Source: JBMDXB01 sp048594975
GTDB lineage: Bacteria; Acidobacteriota; Vicinamibacteria; Vicinamibacterales; 2-12-FULL-66-21
DNA length: 64,000 bases
Assembly: GCA_048594975.1 (NCBI GenBank)
Contig: JBMDXQ010000006.1
Span: 62,001-126,000, forward strand
Reading direction: 5' to 3'
In this document: positions 1 through 8,589 of the stretch, one piece after another
Position numbering within the stretch: the stretch's first letter is position 1
Layout of the letters: every line of letters starts with the position of its first letter
Program-made: the position numbers and the translations under genes
The notes under the pieces: generated by a model
Seen by the model: the letters and a program-made list of their open reading frames with translations, nothing else
What the model was told of the DNA's origin: nothing
The model's database searches: none

Positions 1-20
1 GCTCCCCGGAGGACAATGGG

Positions 21-1307
21 ATGACCCGCACCGCACTCGTCTTCGTCTTTGCCCTCACCATGTCCGCGGCCGCCGGCGCGCAGTGGCTGCAGTGGCGCGG
101 CCCGGCCCGCAACGGCGTGCTCCCCGCAGCGTCTGTTCCGCCGGCCTGGCCCGAGAAGGTGTCGATGACGTGGCGACAGCCGGTGGGCGAGGGCTACTCG
201 TCGCCGGTTGTGGACGGGGGGCGGGTGTTCGTGCACAGCCGGCGCGATCCGCAGGAAATCGTTACCGCGATCGATCTTGCCACCGGTACGCCGGCGTGGA
301 CCGACGGCTACGCCGCGCCGTTCACCAAGAACCAGTACGCCAAGGCAATGACGAAGGGGCCGTTCTCGACACCGCTCGTCTCCGGCGGCCGCCTGTTTAG
401 GTTCGGCGTGACCGGCATCCTCTCCGCCTACGACGCCGGTTCCGGCCGGCTGCTGTGGCGCCGCGACTGGTCGAAGGAGATCGACACCTCGAAGCTGTTC
501 ACCGGCACGGCGATGTCGCCGCTCCTGCATGACGGCCTGCTCATCGTCCACGTCGGCGACGACGGCGGCGGCGAGTTCCATGCGCTCGATCCGGCGACGG
601 GGAAGCCGCGGTGGTCGCTCGCCGGAGACGGGCCGGGCTACGCGTCGCCGATCATGGCGACCTTCGGCGGCGTGCGGCACCTGGTGACGATGACGGACAA
701 GGCGGTGGTGGGGATCGATCCCGCGGCCGGCCGGCTCCTCTGGCGCGTGCCGTTCCGCGACGAGTGGAACGAGAACATCGTCACGCCGGTCGTGGCCGGC
801 GGCACCCTCGTCGTTTCCGGCACGCGCAAGGGCACGTTCGGCTACCGCGTCGAGAAGTCCGCGGACGGGTGGTCGGCGACGCAGGCCTGGCACAACGCCG
901 AACTGCCGATGGACATGAGCAGCCCGGTGGTGGACGGGACGTTCGTTTTCGGCCTCTCGAACCGGCGCACGGGGCAGTTCTTCTGCCTGGACGCGGAGAC
1001 GGGCGTGCCGAAATGGACGACCGAGGGGCGCGCGGCGCAGAACGCGGTGCTGGTGAGCGCCGGAGCAAGCCTGGTCGCGCTGACCAGCGACGGCGACCTG
1101 CTGATCATCAGGCGGTCGCCGGAGCGGTTCGAGGAAGTGCGGCGCTACGAGGTCGCGGAGACGCCGACGTGGGCGCACCCGATCGTGATTGGGCGGCAGA
1201 TCGTCATTCGGGATGCCGAGTCGCTCTCGCTGTGGTCGTTGCGCGAGGGCGCTGAGGCCGGAATCGACTCAGAGGGCACGGAGCGCACGGTTCAATCCAG
1301 GTATTGA
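21..1307 (+). CDS. Secreted PQQ-like beta-propeller protein
   Basis: Predicted exported beta-propeller of the PQQ-binding-like (BamB/quinoprotein-type) fold; substrate unknown. Residues 1-20 look like a signal peptide ending at AGA-QW, followed at once by a W-L-Q-W-R-G-P signature shared with paralogues in this window. Blade-like repeats (SSPVV-D-G..V followed by a D..TG..W turn) recur from about residue 55 to 405. There is no adjacent Cys pair, no haem CxxCH and no lipobox Cys, so neither a quinoprotein dehydrogenase nor lipoprotein BamB is supported. GGAGG at 8-12 fits as ribosome site for the ATG. The ATGA at 21-24 could also end an upstream frame, hinting at coupling with a gene outside the window. 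The last ~17 codons read into an intergenic repeat array and probably are not part of the fold. Confidence 0.85.
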   Translation: MTRTALVFVFALTMSAAAGAQWLQWRGPARNGVLPAASVPPAWPEKVSMTWRQPVGEGYSSPVVDGGRVFVHSRRDPQEIVTAIDLATGTPAWTDGYAAPFTKNQYAKAMTKGPFSTPLVSGGRLFRFGVTGILSAYDAGSGRLLWRRDWSKEIDTSKLFTGTAMSPLLHDGLLIVHVGDDGGGEFHALDPATGKPRWSLAGDGPGYASPIMATFGGVRHLVTMTDKAVVGIDPAAGRLLWRVPFRDEWNENIVTPVVAGGTLVVSGTRKGTFGYRVEKSADGWSATQAWHNAELPMDMSSPVVDGTFVFGLSNRRTGQFFCLDAETGVPKWTTEGRAAQNAVLVSAGASLVALTSDGDLLIIRRSPERFEEVRRYEVAETPTWAHPIVIGRQIVIRDAESLSLWSLREGAEAGIDSEGTERTVQSRY

Positions 1308-1403
1308 CTCAGAGACCACAGAGTCCACGGAGTCAACCAGGGTTTGCCCCGTGCCCTCTGAGTTGGAGCCCCTCCGTGGCCTCCGTGCCCTCTGAGTTGG
1401 AGA
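1264..1403. repeat. Inverted short-period repeat array at convergent gene ends
   Basis: A 16-base arm CTCAGAGGGCACGGAG at 1268-1283 is exactly complementary to 1381-1396. The unit GTGCCCTCTGAGTTGGAG occurs twice (1351-1368 and 1386-1403, period 35). Between them lies further degenerate material such as CAGAGTCCACGGAGTCAA. The array covers the 3' end of the beta-propeller gene and reaches to 36 bases before the stop of the opposing gene. It could act as a bidirectional terminator. Confidence 0.75.
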
Positions 1404-1438
1404 CCTTCGTGGCCCCGCAGCCTTGCATGGCTCTCCGC

Positions 1439-2053
1439 TCAGAACCGGAATCCCAACCCCATGCGCACCTGGTTGATCTCGATCGCGTCGCGGCCGAGCG
1501 CGAACGCGGTCGCCAGGCCGTCGCCCGCCGAGATCCGCTTGTAGCGGTAGCCGATGTCGAACGTGAGCGGGCCGCCCTGCACGATGACGCCGCCGCCGCC
1601 GCCGAACATCGGCTCGGTGGTGCCGAGGAACGACAGCCCGGCGTTGGCGATCGCGCCGATCCGGCCGCCGCCGTCGATGCCGGTGTTCAGCCGCGCCACG
1701 CCGGCGGTGGCTTCGGCGTACGGCCGCACCGTCGAGTGCCGAGAGCCGATCACCCGGATGCCCCCCTCGCCGTACCACGCCGACAGCCGAACGTCGAACG
1801 GCATGAGGTCGGTCAGCAGATCGAGCGGCGATGCCTTCACGTCAGAGAGGCGTCCCGCCTCGCCGACGACCTGCAGGTAGTCACCGAGCGGCAGCGCGAT
1901 CGAGCCGCCGAAGGTCGGCGCCGACGCGGTGGTGGTGCCGAAGGTCATCCCGCCGAAGCCCTCGACGAGGCTGCCGCGCGTCTGCGCGACGCCGTCGGCC
2001 GTGAACAACAGCACGCCGCAGGCGGCGGCCACCAGAAGTGTGAGGCGTCGCAT
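1439..2053 (-). CDS. Outer-membrane beta-barrel family protein
   Basis: A 204-residue protein with a signal peptide (MRRLTLLVAAACGVLLFTADGVAQ) and a glycine-rich, alternating amphipathic sequence ending GLGFRF. A terminal aromatic residue is the usual sorting signal of outer-membrane barrels. Segments such as GGSIALPLGDYLQVVGEAG and GGGGGVIVQGGPLTFDIGY look like paired strands, as in OmpA/OmpW-like 8-stranded barrels. I start at the ATG at 2053, because the upstream in-frame extension is Arg-rich and has no signal sequence. The gene converges on the beta-propeller gene across a repeat array. Function unknown; it could be a surface or stress-related barrel. Confidence 0.7.
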   Translation of the reverse strand: MRRLTLLVAAACGVLLFTADGVAQTRGSLVEGFGGMTFGTTTASAPTFGGSIALPLGDYLQVVGEAGRLSDVKASPLDLLTDLMPFDVRLSAWYGEGGIRVIGSRHSTVRPYAEATAGVARLNTGIDGGGRIGAIANAGLSFLGTTEPMFGGGGGVIVQGGPLTFDIGYRYKRISAGDGLATAFALGRDAIEINQVRMGLGFRF

Positions 2054-2329
2054 GGTCCTGTCCTTCAGGCGCGGCACCATCAGTCGAGCAACGGCAGTGC
2101 CATGGGAAAACCGGCGGAAAGCGACGCATTCTCGACGATCGCGCCGAGCGCGGCGCCACTCCGCCCTGTCCTGAGGACACCTCGGCAGGACAGGCGCTGC
2201 TGGACGCATCCAGCGGCGTCGTGACTTGACAGGTCCACTCCGCGCGGCGCATCATCCTCGACCGTCGTTCCCCCGCCGATCGGACGGAGTCAAATCAGCG
2301 CAACCTCGCGTGTGTTCCGGAGGTGCCTC

Positions 2330-3565
2330 GTGTTCCGTTACGCCTCACGCCGCACTACGGTCATTGCCCTCGTTCTTCTCGCCTTGCTGGCCGTGCTCCG
2401 GCCCGTCACGGCGGACGAGAAGCCGGAACAGGCCCGCTTCGTCGTCGTCGGTGATTCGCTGGCGGCGGGGTTCCAGAACTTTTCGCTGCTCGACCGGCAG
2501 CAGGTGTACAGCGCGCCCGCGTTGATCGCTGCGCAGGCGCTCGTGACGCTCGACCTGCCGCTGGTCCCTTATCCTGGCGTGCCGAACGTGTTGACGCTCG
2601 TCTCGCTTGGTCCGCCGCCCGTGGTTCAACCGGTTCCAGGGGCGCCCCCGTCGCCTCCGCGCGTCGATCCCTTGCTCCAGGCGACGAATCTCGCCGTTCC
2701 CGGCCACACCGTTCAGGACGCCATCGACAAGCGCCCCGGGACATCCGATGCGCTCACCGACATCGTGCTGGGATTCCCGACGCCCTTTGTCGTACCGGGC
2801 GCGGCGCGCAGCCAGCTGGAAACGGCGGTCGCGCTCGAGCCCTCCTTCATCCTGCTGTGGATCGGCAACAACGACGCGATCTCCGCCGCGATCAGCGGTG
2901 ACCCGAACCGCCTGACGCCACCCGCCAGCTTCGCGGCGTCGTACGACGTGCTGAGCCGGACGCTTGCGGCCACTCAGGCGACCATGGTCCTGGTCAACAT
3001 CCCGGACGTCACCGCGGCGCCGTATTTCACGCGCCTGTCGACGCTGTCCGCGCAGACCGGCGTGCCCGAGCCGCAGCTCGCGCTGCTGCTGGGCGTGCAG
3101 CCCGGCGACCTGCTGCGGCCCGGCGCGCTCCAGATCGCGTTCGCGATTCTGAGCGGGCAGGTCCCGGGGCCGCTGCCGTTGCTGTGTCCCTCGGCGATTC
3201 CCGGCGTGTCGACCCAGACGCCGTGCGTGCTCACCGCGGCCGATGCCGCGTTCATCCGCGGGTACGTGCAGCTGTACAACCAGGTCATCGGCGCCTCGGC
3301 CGCGCAGCACGGCGCCGCGCTCGTCGATCTCGATGCACTCTTTCGCGGCATCGCCGCTCACGGCTACGACGTCGCGGGCCGGCAACTGTCGACCGCGTTC
3401 CTGGGCGGTCTCTTCTCGCTGGACGGCGTCCACCCGACGAATACCGGCCACGCGATCATCGCCAACGAGATCCTCGAGGAGATGAAGCGGCAGCTCCACA
3501 TCAATATCCCGAAAGTCAACGTGCCCCGTATCGCTGCGACCGACCCGCTCGTTCCGCGCAGCTGA
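2330..3565 (+). CDS. SGNH/GDSL-family lipase/esterase, exported
   Basis: Hydrolase of the SGNH/GDSL fold, likely a secreted esterase or lipase. Block I is V-V-V-G-D-S-L near residues 38-44 with the nucleophile Ser at about 43. The block III motif G-N-N-D is near residue 178, and the catalytic D-G-V-H-P-T-N is near 365-371. A hydrophobic N-terminal segment (VIALVLLALLAVL) followed by TADE is a signal peptide. I chose GTG at 2330 because GGAGG at 2319-2323 sits six bases before it; an upstream in-frame GTG at 2312 lacks such a site. At about 411 residues it is longer than minimal SGNH enzymes, with a Pro-rich insert after block I and a large helical insert in the middle, as in acidobacterial homologues. 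Substrate not predictable. Confidence 0.85.
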   Translation: MFRYASRRTTVIALVLLALLAVLRPVTADEKPEQARFVVVGDSLAAGFQNFSLLDRQQVYSAPALIAAQALVTLDLPLVPYPGVPNVLTLVSLGPPPVVQPVPGAPPSPPRVDPLLQATNLAVPGHTVQDAIDKRPGTSDALTDIVLGFPTPFVVPGAARSQLETAVALEPSFILLWIGNNDAISAAISGDPNRLTPPASFAASYDVLSRTLAATQATMVLVNIPDVTAAPYFTRLSTLSAQTGVPEPQLALLLGVQPGDLLRPGALQIAFAILSGQVPGPLPLLCPSAIPGVSTQTPCVLTAADAAFIRGYVQLYNQVIGASAAQHGAALVDLDALFRGIAAHGYDVAGRQLSTAFLGGLFSLDGVHPTNTGHAIIANEILEEMKRQLHINIPKVNVPRIAATDPLVPRS

Positions 3566-3934
3566 GGGCCTGCGATCTAAAGCAGGGCGGCCTGGCCGGC
3601 GATGGCATGGAATCGCGGATCGGAACGGAGCCGCTCCGGTGCGGATCACACGGGTGGCGACCAGGCATCTCGTCTCGGTTCCGGTCGGTTCCGGCCCAGG
3701 AAGCCGAGGACGCGGGCGAGCGGATCGCACCTTGGGGCGGCGCCGACGTTTCGCGTCACGCCGAGCTGCGAGCCGGTTCAGCTCCTCGAACCAATGCCGC
3801 ACCAACTGAGCCGGCGCGGAGCAGAATCGCTCCCGGATGTCACAACGTCCGAGGGCGGCTTTTCCCAGCGCCTGTTCGGGCTTCATGTACGCTGCCGTGC
3901 CGCGAATGAAGACGGGCGTCCGTGCGCGGCAGGT
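3566..3934. other. Intergenic gap, no gene recognised
   Basis: This 369-base gap separates two convergent genes. Open frames exist on both strands, as expected at this GC content, but none shows a recognisable domain, signal peptide or ribosome site. I see no strong hairpin or repeat array. Confidence 0.5.
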
Positions 3935-5008
3935 TCAGCCGACCCTCCGGCCACCGACGCGCGTGGCCGTGCGCGGGTCGTTCCGGTCGGTGCGCCAGGT
4001 GGGATGGCTGAAGTGGATGACGAAATCGCCGTTGCGGGAGACGACGGCATTGTCGAAGGTCAGCGTCCCGATCCGCCGCCAGTCCCTGAAGGTGCGCCGC
4101 TCGCGGAAGGCGGGGCCGGTGGTCGTGCCCTGGTCCGTGACTTCGATGTGGAACGTCAGCGTGCGCCTGGGCACAGGCTCGCCGCGATTGAAAATCTGCG
4201 CCATGATCTCGTCGCGAAAATCGAGGTCGGCACCCTCGATGCGCGGCTGGCCGGCCGCGACCCGCAGCTGCATGAACTCGGGCGCGCGGGTGGGCGCGTC
4301 GGCGGGCTTGCCGAGCTCCGCAATCGGGTAGAGCTGCCGCATGCTTGGCTGCCGATCGACGCGCCCGAACGTGAGCCCGATCTTCAGCAGCACGGCGAAG
4401 CCGCCGCCCCGATGGGAGGCGGTGGTGTTGGGCGCGTTGCGCAACTCGACATCGTTGATGAAGGCGATTCGCGAGCCGCCGATGTCATCCTGCGTGAAGA
4501 AGTTTGCCGTCCGCAGTGGCTCGACATGGTTCGGATCGGTGGTCGGCCAGAGCTTGCCCACCATGGACAGTGAGCGTATCTGGCCGCGGCGCGTCTCCGT
4601 GCAGCAGGTCGAGTATCTGGCGATCACGAGCGCCTCGCTGCCGCCGCTGAAGTAGCCTGAGTAGCCGGTCGGTTCGGTAATGCGCCAGCGCCCGATCAGG
4701 CACACGCCGTTCGGGTGCACCAGGCGGCGAAAGCCCTTGCCGTCAGGTCCCCACCGCAGGTCCGCACCCGAATCGAGCGTCCGCTCGCTGGCCTTGAAGA
4801 ACTGATCGGGTCCGAACGACACCAAGGCTCCGAAGACGGTCCGGAAGGTGACTTTCTGCACCGGAAGGGGCGGTTCGCCCGGGCGGCCCCACACGCCCTG
4901 GTAGGGATTCGCAGAAAGGGCCGCCAGCACCTCGGAGAATCGCGATCCGTTGTAGCGGCGATCCTCCTCGGTGAACTGGTTGGCCTCGAAATCGGGTGTC
5001 GACGCCAT
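3935..5008 (-). CDS. Catalase-fold (haem catalase-like) protein
   Basis: A 357-residue protein with features of the catalase superfamily. R-L-V-H-P-N-G around residues 95-101 corresponds to the distal-His region (V-H-A-K-G in true catalases). It is followed by G-R-W-R-I-T-E and then SGGSEALVIARYS, which matches the catalase strand ending R-F-S. The C-terminal half carries I-G-T-L-T-F-D, as in catalase-related proteins. I cannot find the usual R-x-x-x-Y proximal haem-ligand motif, and the protein is shorter than typical catalases. It may be a divergent peroxidase or allene-oxide-synthase-like member rather than a true catalase. No signal peptide, so it is probably cytoplasmic. It stands alone on this strand. 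Confidence 0.55.
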   Translation of the reverse strand: MASTPDFEANQFTEEDRRYNGSRFSEVLAALSANPYQGVWGRPGEPPLPVQKVTFRTVFGALVSFGPDQFFKASERTLDSGADLRWGPDGKGFRRLVHPNGVCLIGRWRITEPTGYSGYFSGGSEALVIARYSTCCTETRRGQIRSLSMVGKLWPTTDPNHVEPLRTANFFTQDDIGGSRIAFINDVELRNAPNTTASHRGGGFAVLLKIGLTFGRVDRQPSMRQLYPIAELGKPADAPTRAPEFMQLRVAAGQPRIEGADLDFRDEIMAQIFNRGEPVPRRTLTFHIEVTDQGTTTGPAFRERRTFRDWRRIGTLTFDNAVVSRNGDFVIHFSHPTWRTDRNDPRTATRVGGRRVG

Positions 5009-5240
5009 CGGGTGCGCGAGATTCTACCGCAACACAGGAACGAGAGCTGATCAGCCGACGACGACGTGCTCGGACAACGGGGGTAAAGCCGCGGCGTCAG
5101 CGGTCGATACGTTCATCAAGCATTCGTGTCGGCTGAGGCAACGGACGCGAGCGTGTCAGGCCGGCCGACAGCGGCGGCGTCGCCATTGCAGGAAGGCCAC
5201 GGGCCCTGCCGGCGCGGCCGGCGCAGAACCGTGCAATGCC

Positions 5241-5459
5241 ATGCAGATTCGCATCATCATCCAGTGGTCGCGCGGCGCGCCCGCCCGTCGTTCGTTCACC
5301 GTCGGGAAGGTCCTCCAGCACGTGAAGTGCCTTGCGATCGGCCACGACGAGGAGGTCGTGGTCGGCGCCCGCGCGCTGGCGGTACGCTGCCGCGCGTGCG
5401 GCTGGACCTCGCCGGGGCTCACCCTCGGCGCAGGGAAGCCGCGGCCACGGGCGAACTGA
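5241..5459 (+). CDS. Small hypothetical protein with CxxC
   Basis: A 72-residue open frame beginning MQIRIIIQWSRG and ending in a basic tail. It contains V-K-C-L-A-I-G-H-D-E-E in the middle and V-R-C-R-A-C-G-W-T-S near residue 55. The second segment is a C-x-x-C-G pair that could be half of a small zinc site together with the earlier Cys. I do not recognise the family. The ATG choice is by composition only; the frame is open far upstream (to 4971) antisense to the catalase-like gene. It could be spurious. Confidence 0.4.
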   Translation: MQIRIIIQWSRGAPARRSFTVGKVLQHVKCLAIGHDEEVVVGARALAVRCRACGWTSPGLTLGAGKPRPRAN

Positions 5460-5744
5460 GGGCGTGGCTCGACGGGACCAGTTCTGACCCGTGGCGTCAG
5501 GCGCACGGTGCGGATCCGACCGTCAGCCGGTATTCGAGCGCGTTGCCGCGACTCACTCGACCGCTCGCCGATCTCGGGCCCGGAAGGCAGGTGGAACGCC
5601 CGCCACGGGCCGAGTACGGATACGACGCATTTCTCCCGCCCGCCGGCACCGACGTGCTCGCGAGTTCTGCTGTGTTCACGTGGCGAAGGCACTGGCCGGT
5701 GAGGGGACACGTCACTCCGGCAGAATCGTCAACGGATGTCGCGC

Positions 5745-6344
5745 TCAGCGCGCCGCTCGTGACCCTCGACGCGTCTCCCGCATCGTCCGGAAGGTGATCG
5801 AGTAGCGCAGGTCCTTCATCGCCGGGATGCTGTGCTGCCACTCACGCCGGGCCGGCCCATCGAGCACGTAGATCGAGCGCGGGCTCACGATCCGCTCCGT
5901 CGTCTCCCACGCGCCGGTGCGGCCGCGGCGGAAGCGGAACCGGCAGGGCGCGAGGAGCGAGATGCCGATGACCAGGCCGAAGGGCGGCGCGTCGCGGTGC
6001 CAGCCGATCGCGGCGCCGGGCGTGTACTCGGTGACGAGCGCCTCGGCGAGGGCTGAGCCGTCGACACCGGCGAACGCCGCCGCGCGATCGCGGATCGCGA
6101 GCAGGAAGTCGGGGAGCGGCGGACCCTCGCTCGCCTGGAACGACTCGAAGCTGTATTTCCAGCCGTAGTCCGCGATGCGGCGCCGCGCGGCGACGCCCCG
6201 CATCCGCATTACGCGGAACTCCATCGACCGGAACCGGCGGGCCAGCTCCTGCTCTTCACCGGGCGAGAGGAACTCGTCCGAGTAGCGGAAGCCCTCCGGC
6301 GTGACCTCGTTCACGAAGAGTCGCGACTGGGACAGGTCAGCCAT
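5745..6344 (-). CDS. alkB: AlkB-type 2OG-Fe(II) dioxygenase
   Basis: Predicted 2-oxoglutarate/Fe(II)-dependent dioxygenase of the AlkB family, which oxidatively removes methyl adducts from DNA or RNA bases. Iron ligands are visible: H116-x-D118 in G-W-H-R-D-A-P and H171 in W-Q-H-S-I-P. They are followed by the 2-oxoglutarate-binding arginines in L-R-Y-S-I-T-F-R (R180, R186). Total length 199 residues is normal. I start at ATG 6344; the frame runs on upstream for hundreds of codons antisense to the glycosyltransferase, but homology begins around FVNEVTPEGFRYSDEFLSP. It diverges from the glycosyltransferase gene across a repeat-rich spacer. Whether it acts on DNA, RNA or protein cannot be told. 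Confidence 0.85.
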   Translation of the reverse strand: MADLSQSRLFVNEVTPEGFRYSDEFLSPGEEQELARRFRSMEFRVMRMRGVAARRRIADYGWKYSFESFQASEGPPLPDFLLAIRDRAAAFAGVDGSALAEALVTEYTPGAAIGWHRDAPPFGLVIGISLLAPCRFRFRRGRTGAWETTERIVSPRSIYVLDGPARREWQHSIPAMKDLRYSITFRTMRETRRGSRAAR

Positions 6345-6394
6345 AACGGGAGTAACCCGTGCACGTTCGGTTCCGCCCCGAACGCCCAGCCCCG

Positions 6395-6535
6395 AGCCGC
6401 GACGTTCGAGCCTCGAGCGCCGAGCGCCGACCGACGCGACGCGCTTATCGCGTTCCGCCGTTCCAGCCGGACCGCGATCCTCCGGACCGCGGACAGCCGA
6501 ACTGGGGCCAGCGCTCGCCGGACCGCGGACCGCGG
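6395..6535. repeat. Short-period array in divergent spacer
   Basis: The spacer between alkB and the glycosyltransferase holds runs with about 8-11 base period: GAGCCGCGACGTTCGAGCCTC-type units on the left. On the right are three copies of CCGGACCGCG (about 6470, 6482 and 6519), the last two extending to CCGGACCGCGGAC. The array ends directly at the glycosyltransferase start. Confidence 0.55.
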
Positions 6536-6536
6536 A

Positions 6537-7856
6537 ATGTATGATTCCCCCGTGAGGATCCTGTCGTTCACCGGCGGCGCCGGCGCGATGTACTGCGGGA
6601 GCTGTCTGCGAGACAACGCCCTTGCCGCCGAGCTGCTGCGGCGAGGCCACGAAGTCGTCCTGACGCCCGTCTACACGCCGACGCGCACCGACGAGCGCAA
6701 CGTCAGCGGGCGCCAGGTGTTCTTCGGCGGCATCAGCGTCTACCTCGAGCAGCACTCGGCGCTGTTCCGCCGTCTGCCGAAGTTCCTCGACCGCCTCTGG
6801 GATTCCGACTGGGTGCTGCGCCTCGCCACCCGGCGGCAGATCCAGGTCGACCCGAAAAGCCTCGGCGAGTTGACCGTGTCGATGCTGCGTGGCGAGCGCG
6901 GGTTCCAGCGCAAGGAGATCGCGAAGCTGCTCGACTGGCTGAAGCAGGAACGCAAGTTCGACATCGTCAACCTGCCGTACTCGCTGTTGCTCGGACTGGC
7001 GGTGCCGCTCAAGCGCGCGCTGAACGTGCCCATCGTGTGCACGCTGCAGGGGGACGACCTGTTCCTCGACGGTCTCGGGGAGCCGTACCGGACGCAGGCG
7101 CTGCAGTTGATTCGCGCGGCGGCCGGGCACGTCGAGCTGTTCCTGCCGGTCAGCCAGTATTACCTCGATTTCATGACGGGGTACCTGGGGCTTCCGCGAT
7201 CGCAGATGCGGCTGGTGCCGCTCGGGGTCAACGTCGAGGGCTACTCGGTGCGCGCGCCGGAACGTGCCGGTCCATACACCGTTGGGTACCTCGCCCGCAT
7301 CGCGCCGGAGAAAGGCCTGCAGGTGCTGACCCAGGCGTACCGCTCCTTCCGGTCGCGCGATCACGGCGGCCCCGCGCGGCTCCTTGCTGCTGGGTACCTC
7401 GCACCGGAGCACGCCCCGTACCTCGAGTCCGTACGTGCGACGTTGCGGAAGGCGGGTCTCGATGGCGAGTTCGAGTACCGGGGCGAGCTCGATCGGTCCG
7501 CCAAGATCGCGTTCCTTCGCGAGCTCGACGTGTTCTCGGTCCCCACGACGTACATTGAGCCGAAGGGGCTGTTCCTGCTCGAAGCCATGGCGTGCGGGGT
7601 GCCGGCCGTGCAGCCGCGCGTCGGCGCCTTCCCCGAGATCATCGCCAAGACCGGCGGCGGCCTCGTCGTCGAGCCGGACGTGGACGCGCTCGCGGACGGG
7701 ATCCTCGCGCTGCGTAACGATCCCGCGCGCGGCCGCGAGCTCGGGTTGGCCGGCGCGGCGGGGGTGCGCGAGCACTACACCGTCGCGCACATGGCGGAAG
7801 CGGCGGAGGCGGTTTACCTCGAGGTGGTGAAATCCGCGCGCGTGGGGCAGGCCTGA
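6537..7856 (+). CDS. Glycosyltransferase family 4 (GT-B fold)
   Basis: A GT-B glycosyltransferase of the GT4/GT1 group, predicted to transfer a sugar from a nucleotide-sugar onto a glycan or lipid acceptor in the cytoplasm. The N-terminal domain begins I-L-S-F-T-G-G-A-G-A-M-Y-C-G-S-C-L-R-D-N-A, the glycine-rich loop typical of this subfamily. The C-terminal domain has VGYLARIAPEKGLQVL near residue 245. The E-x7-E donor site lies at EPKGLFLLEAMACGVPAV near residue 342. Length 439 aa is normal. ATG at 6537 or GTG at 6552 are both possible starts; neither has a clear ribosome site. The following ABC genes are separated by a UUCG hairpin and may be an independent unit. Confidence 0.88.
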   Translation: MYDSPVRILSFTGGAGAMYCGSCLRDNALAAELLRRGHEVVLTPVYTPTRTDERNVSGRQVFFGGISVYLEQHSALFRRLPKFLDRLWDSDWVLRLATRRQIQVDPKSLGELTVSMLRGERGFQRKEIAKLLDWLKQERKFDIVNLPYSLLLGLAVPLKRALNVPIVCTLQGDDLFLDGLGEPYRTQALQLIRAAAGHVELFLPVSQYYLDFMTGYLGLPRSQMRLVPLGVNVEGYSVRAPERAGPYTVGYLARIAPEKGLQVLTQAYRSFRSRDHGGPARLLAAGYLAPEHAPYLESVRATLRKAGLDGEFEYRGELDRSAKIAFLRELDVFSVPTTYIEPKGLFLLEAMACGVPAVQPRVGAFPEIIAKTGGGLVVEPDVDALADGILALRNDPARGRELGLAGAAGVREHYTVAHMAEAAEAVYLEVVKSARVGQA

Positions 7857-7888
7857 AGGCCTAACGCCACGACCGCAGCGGCCGTCGT

Positions 7889-7906
7889 GCAGCCCTTCGG
7901 GGCTGC
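7889..7906 (+). terminator. UUCG-capped hairpin before ABC operon
   Basis: GCAGCCC-TTCG-GGGCTGC forms a perfect 7-bp stem with a stable UUCG tetraloop, followed by CAAAAGTT. It lies 33 bases after the glycosyltransferase stop and 11 bases before the ABC ATPase start. It is either a terminator of the upstream gene or a structured leader close to the ribosome site. Confidence 0.5.
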
Positions 7907-7917
7907 CAAAAGTTCAG

Positions 7918-8589
7918 ATGCTCAGCGTCGACACGGTCACCAAGTCGTATCCAACGCCGCGCGGCGAGCTGCCCATCCTCGACGGCATCTCCCTCGAGCT
8001 GAAGCGCGGCGACGCAGCGGCGATCATGGGACCGTCGGGCAGCGGCAAGAGCACCCTCCTTTACCTGCTCGGCGCGCTCGAACCGCCGTCGTCGGGCCGC
8101 GTCGCGCTCGACGGCCAGGACCTGTATGCGCTCGGCGAGCGGGAACAGGCGGCGTTCCGCAACCGCCACATCGGCTTCGTCTTCCAGGACCACTCGCTGC
8201 TGCCGCAGTGCTCGGTGCTCGAGAACGGGCTCGCGCCGACCCTCGCCGCCCCGCCGGACGAGCCGGGCACGAAGGACGACGAGCTGCGTGCCAGGGCGCT
8301 GCTGCAGCACGTGGGCCTGTCTGATCGCCTCGACCACCGGCCGGCGGAGCTCTCGGGCGGCGAGAAGCAGCGCGCGGCGGTCGCGCGCGCGCTGATCCGC
8401 GATCCGACGCTCGTCCTCTGCGACGAGCCCACCGGCAACCTCGATCGAGCCGCCGCCGACGCGGTCGCGTCGCTGCTCCTCGATCTGCACGCCGCGCGGC
8501 GGACGATCCTCGTCGTCGTCACGCACAGCGCCGCGCTCGCCGAACGCTTCCCCATCCGGTACGAAATGGCCGACGGCCGCCTGCGATGA
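7918..8589 (+). CDS. ABC transporter ATP-binding protein, LolD/MacB-like
   Basis: Nucleotide-binding subunit of a type VII (LolCDE/MacB-type) ABC system. Walker A is GPSGSGKST at residues 38-46, Q-loop Gln 90, signature LSGGEKQRAAVARAL at 145-159, Walker B LVLCDE at 165-170 followed by the D-loop PTGNLD, and switch His in V-V-T-H near 203. The 223-residue length is typical. The stop codon overlaps the permease start (ATGA at 8586-8589), so the two are translationally coupled. It should energise the neighbouring FtsX-type permease by mechanotransmission across the inner membrane. The transported or extracted substrate is unknown. Confidence 0.93.
   Translation: MLSVDTVTKSYPTPRGELPILDGISLELKRGDAAAIMGPSGSGKSTLLYLLGALEPPSSGRVALDGQDLYALGEREQAAFRNRHIGFVFQDHSLLPQCSVLENGLAPTLAAPPDEPGTKDDELRARALLQHVGLSDRLDHRPAELSGGEKQRAAVARALIRDPTLVLCDEPTGNLDRAAADAVASLLLDLHAARRTILVVVTHSAALAERFPIRYEMADGRLR

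Noticed and set aside
2345..3886. Long minus-strand frame over the SGNH hydrolase and its 3' gap
   Set aside because: Mostly a shadow of the hydrolase. The non-overlapping part (3566-3886) has no domain I recognise.
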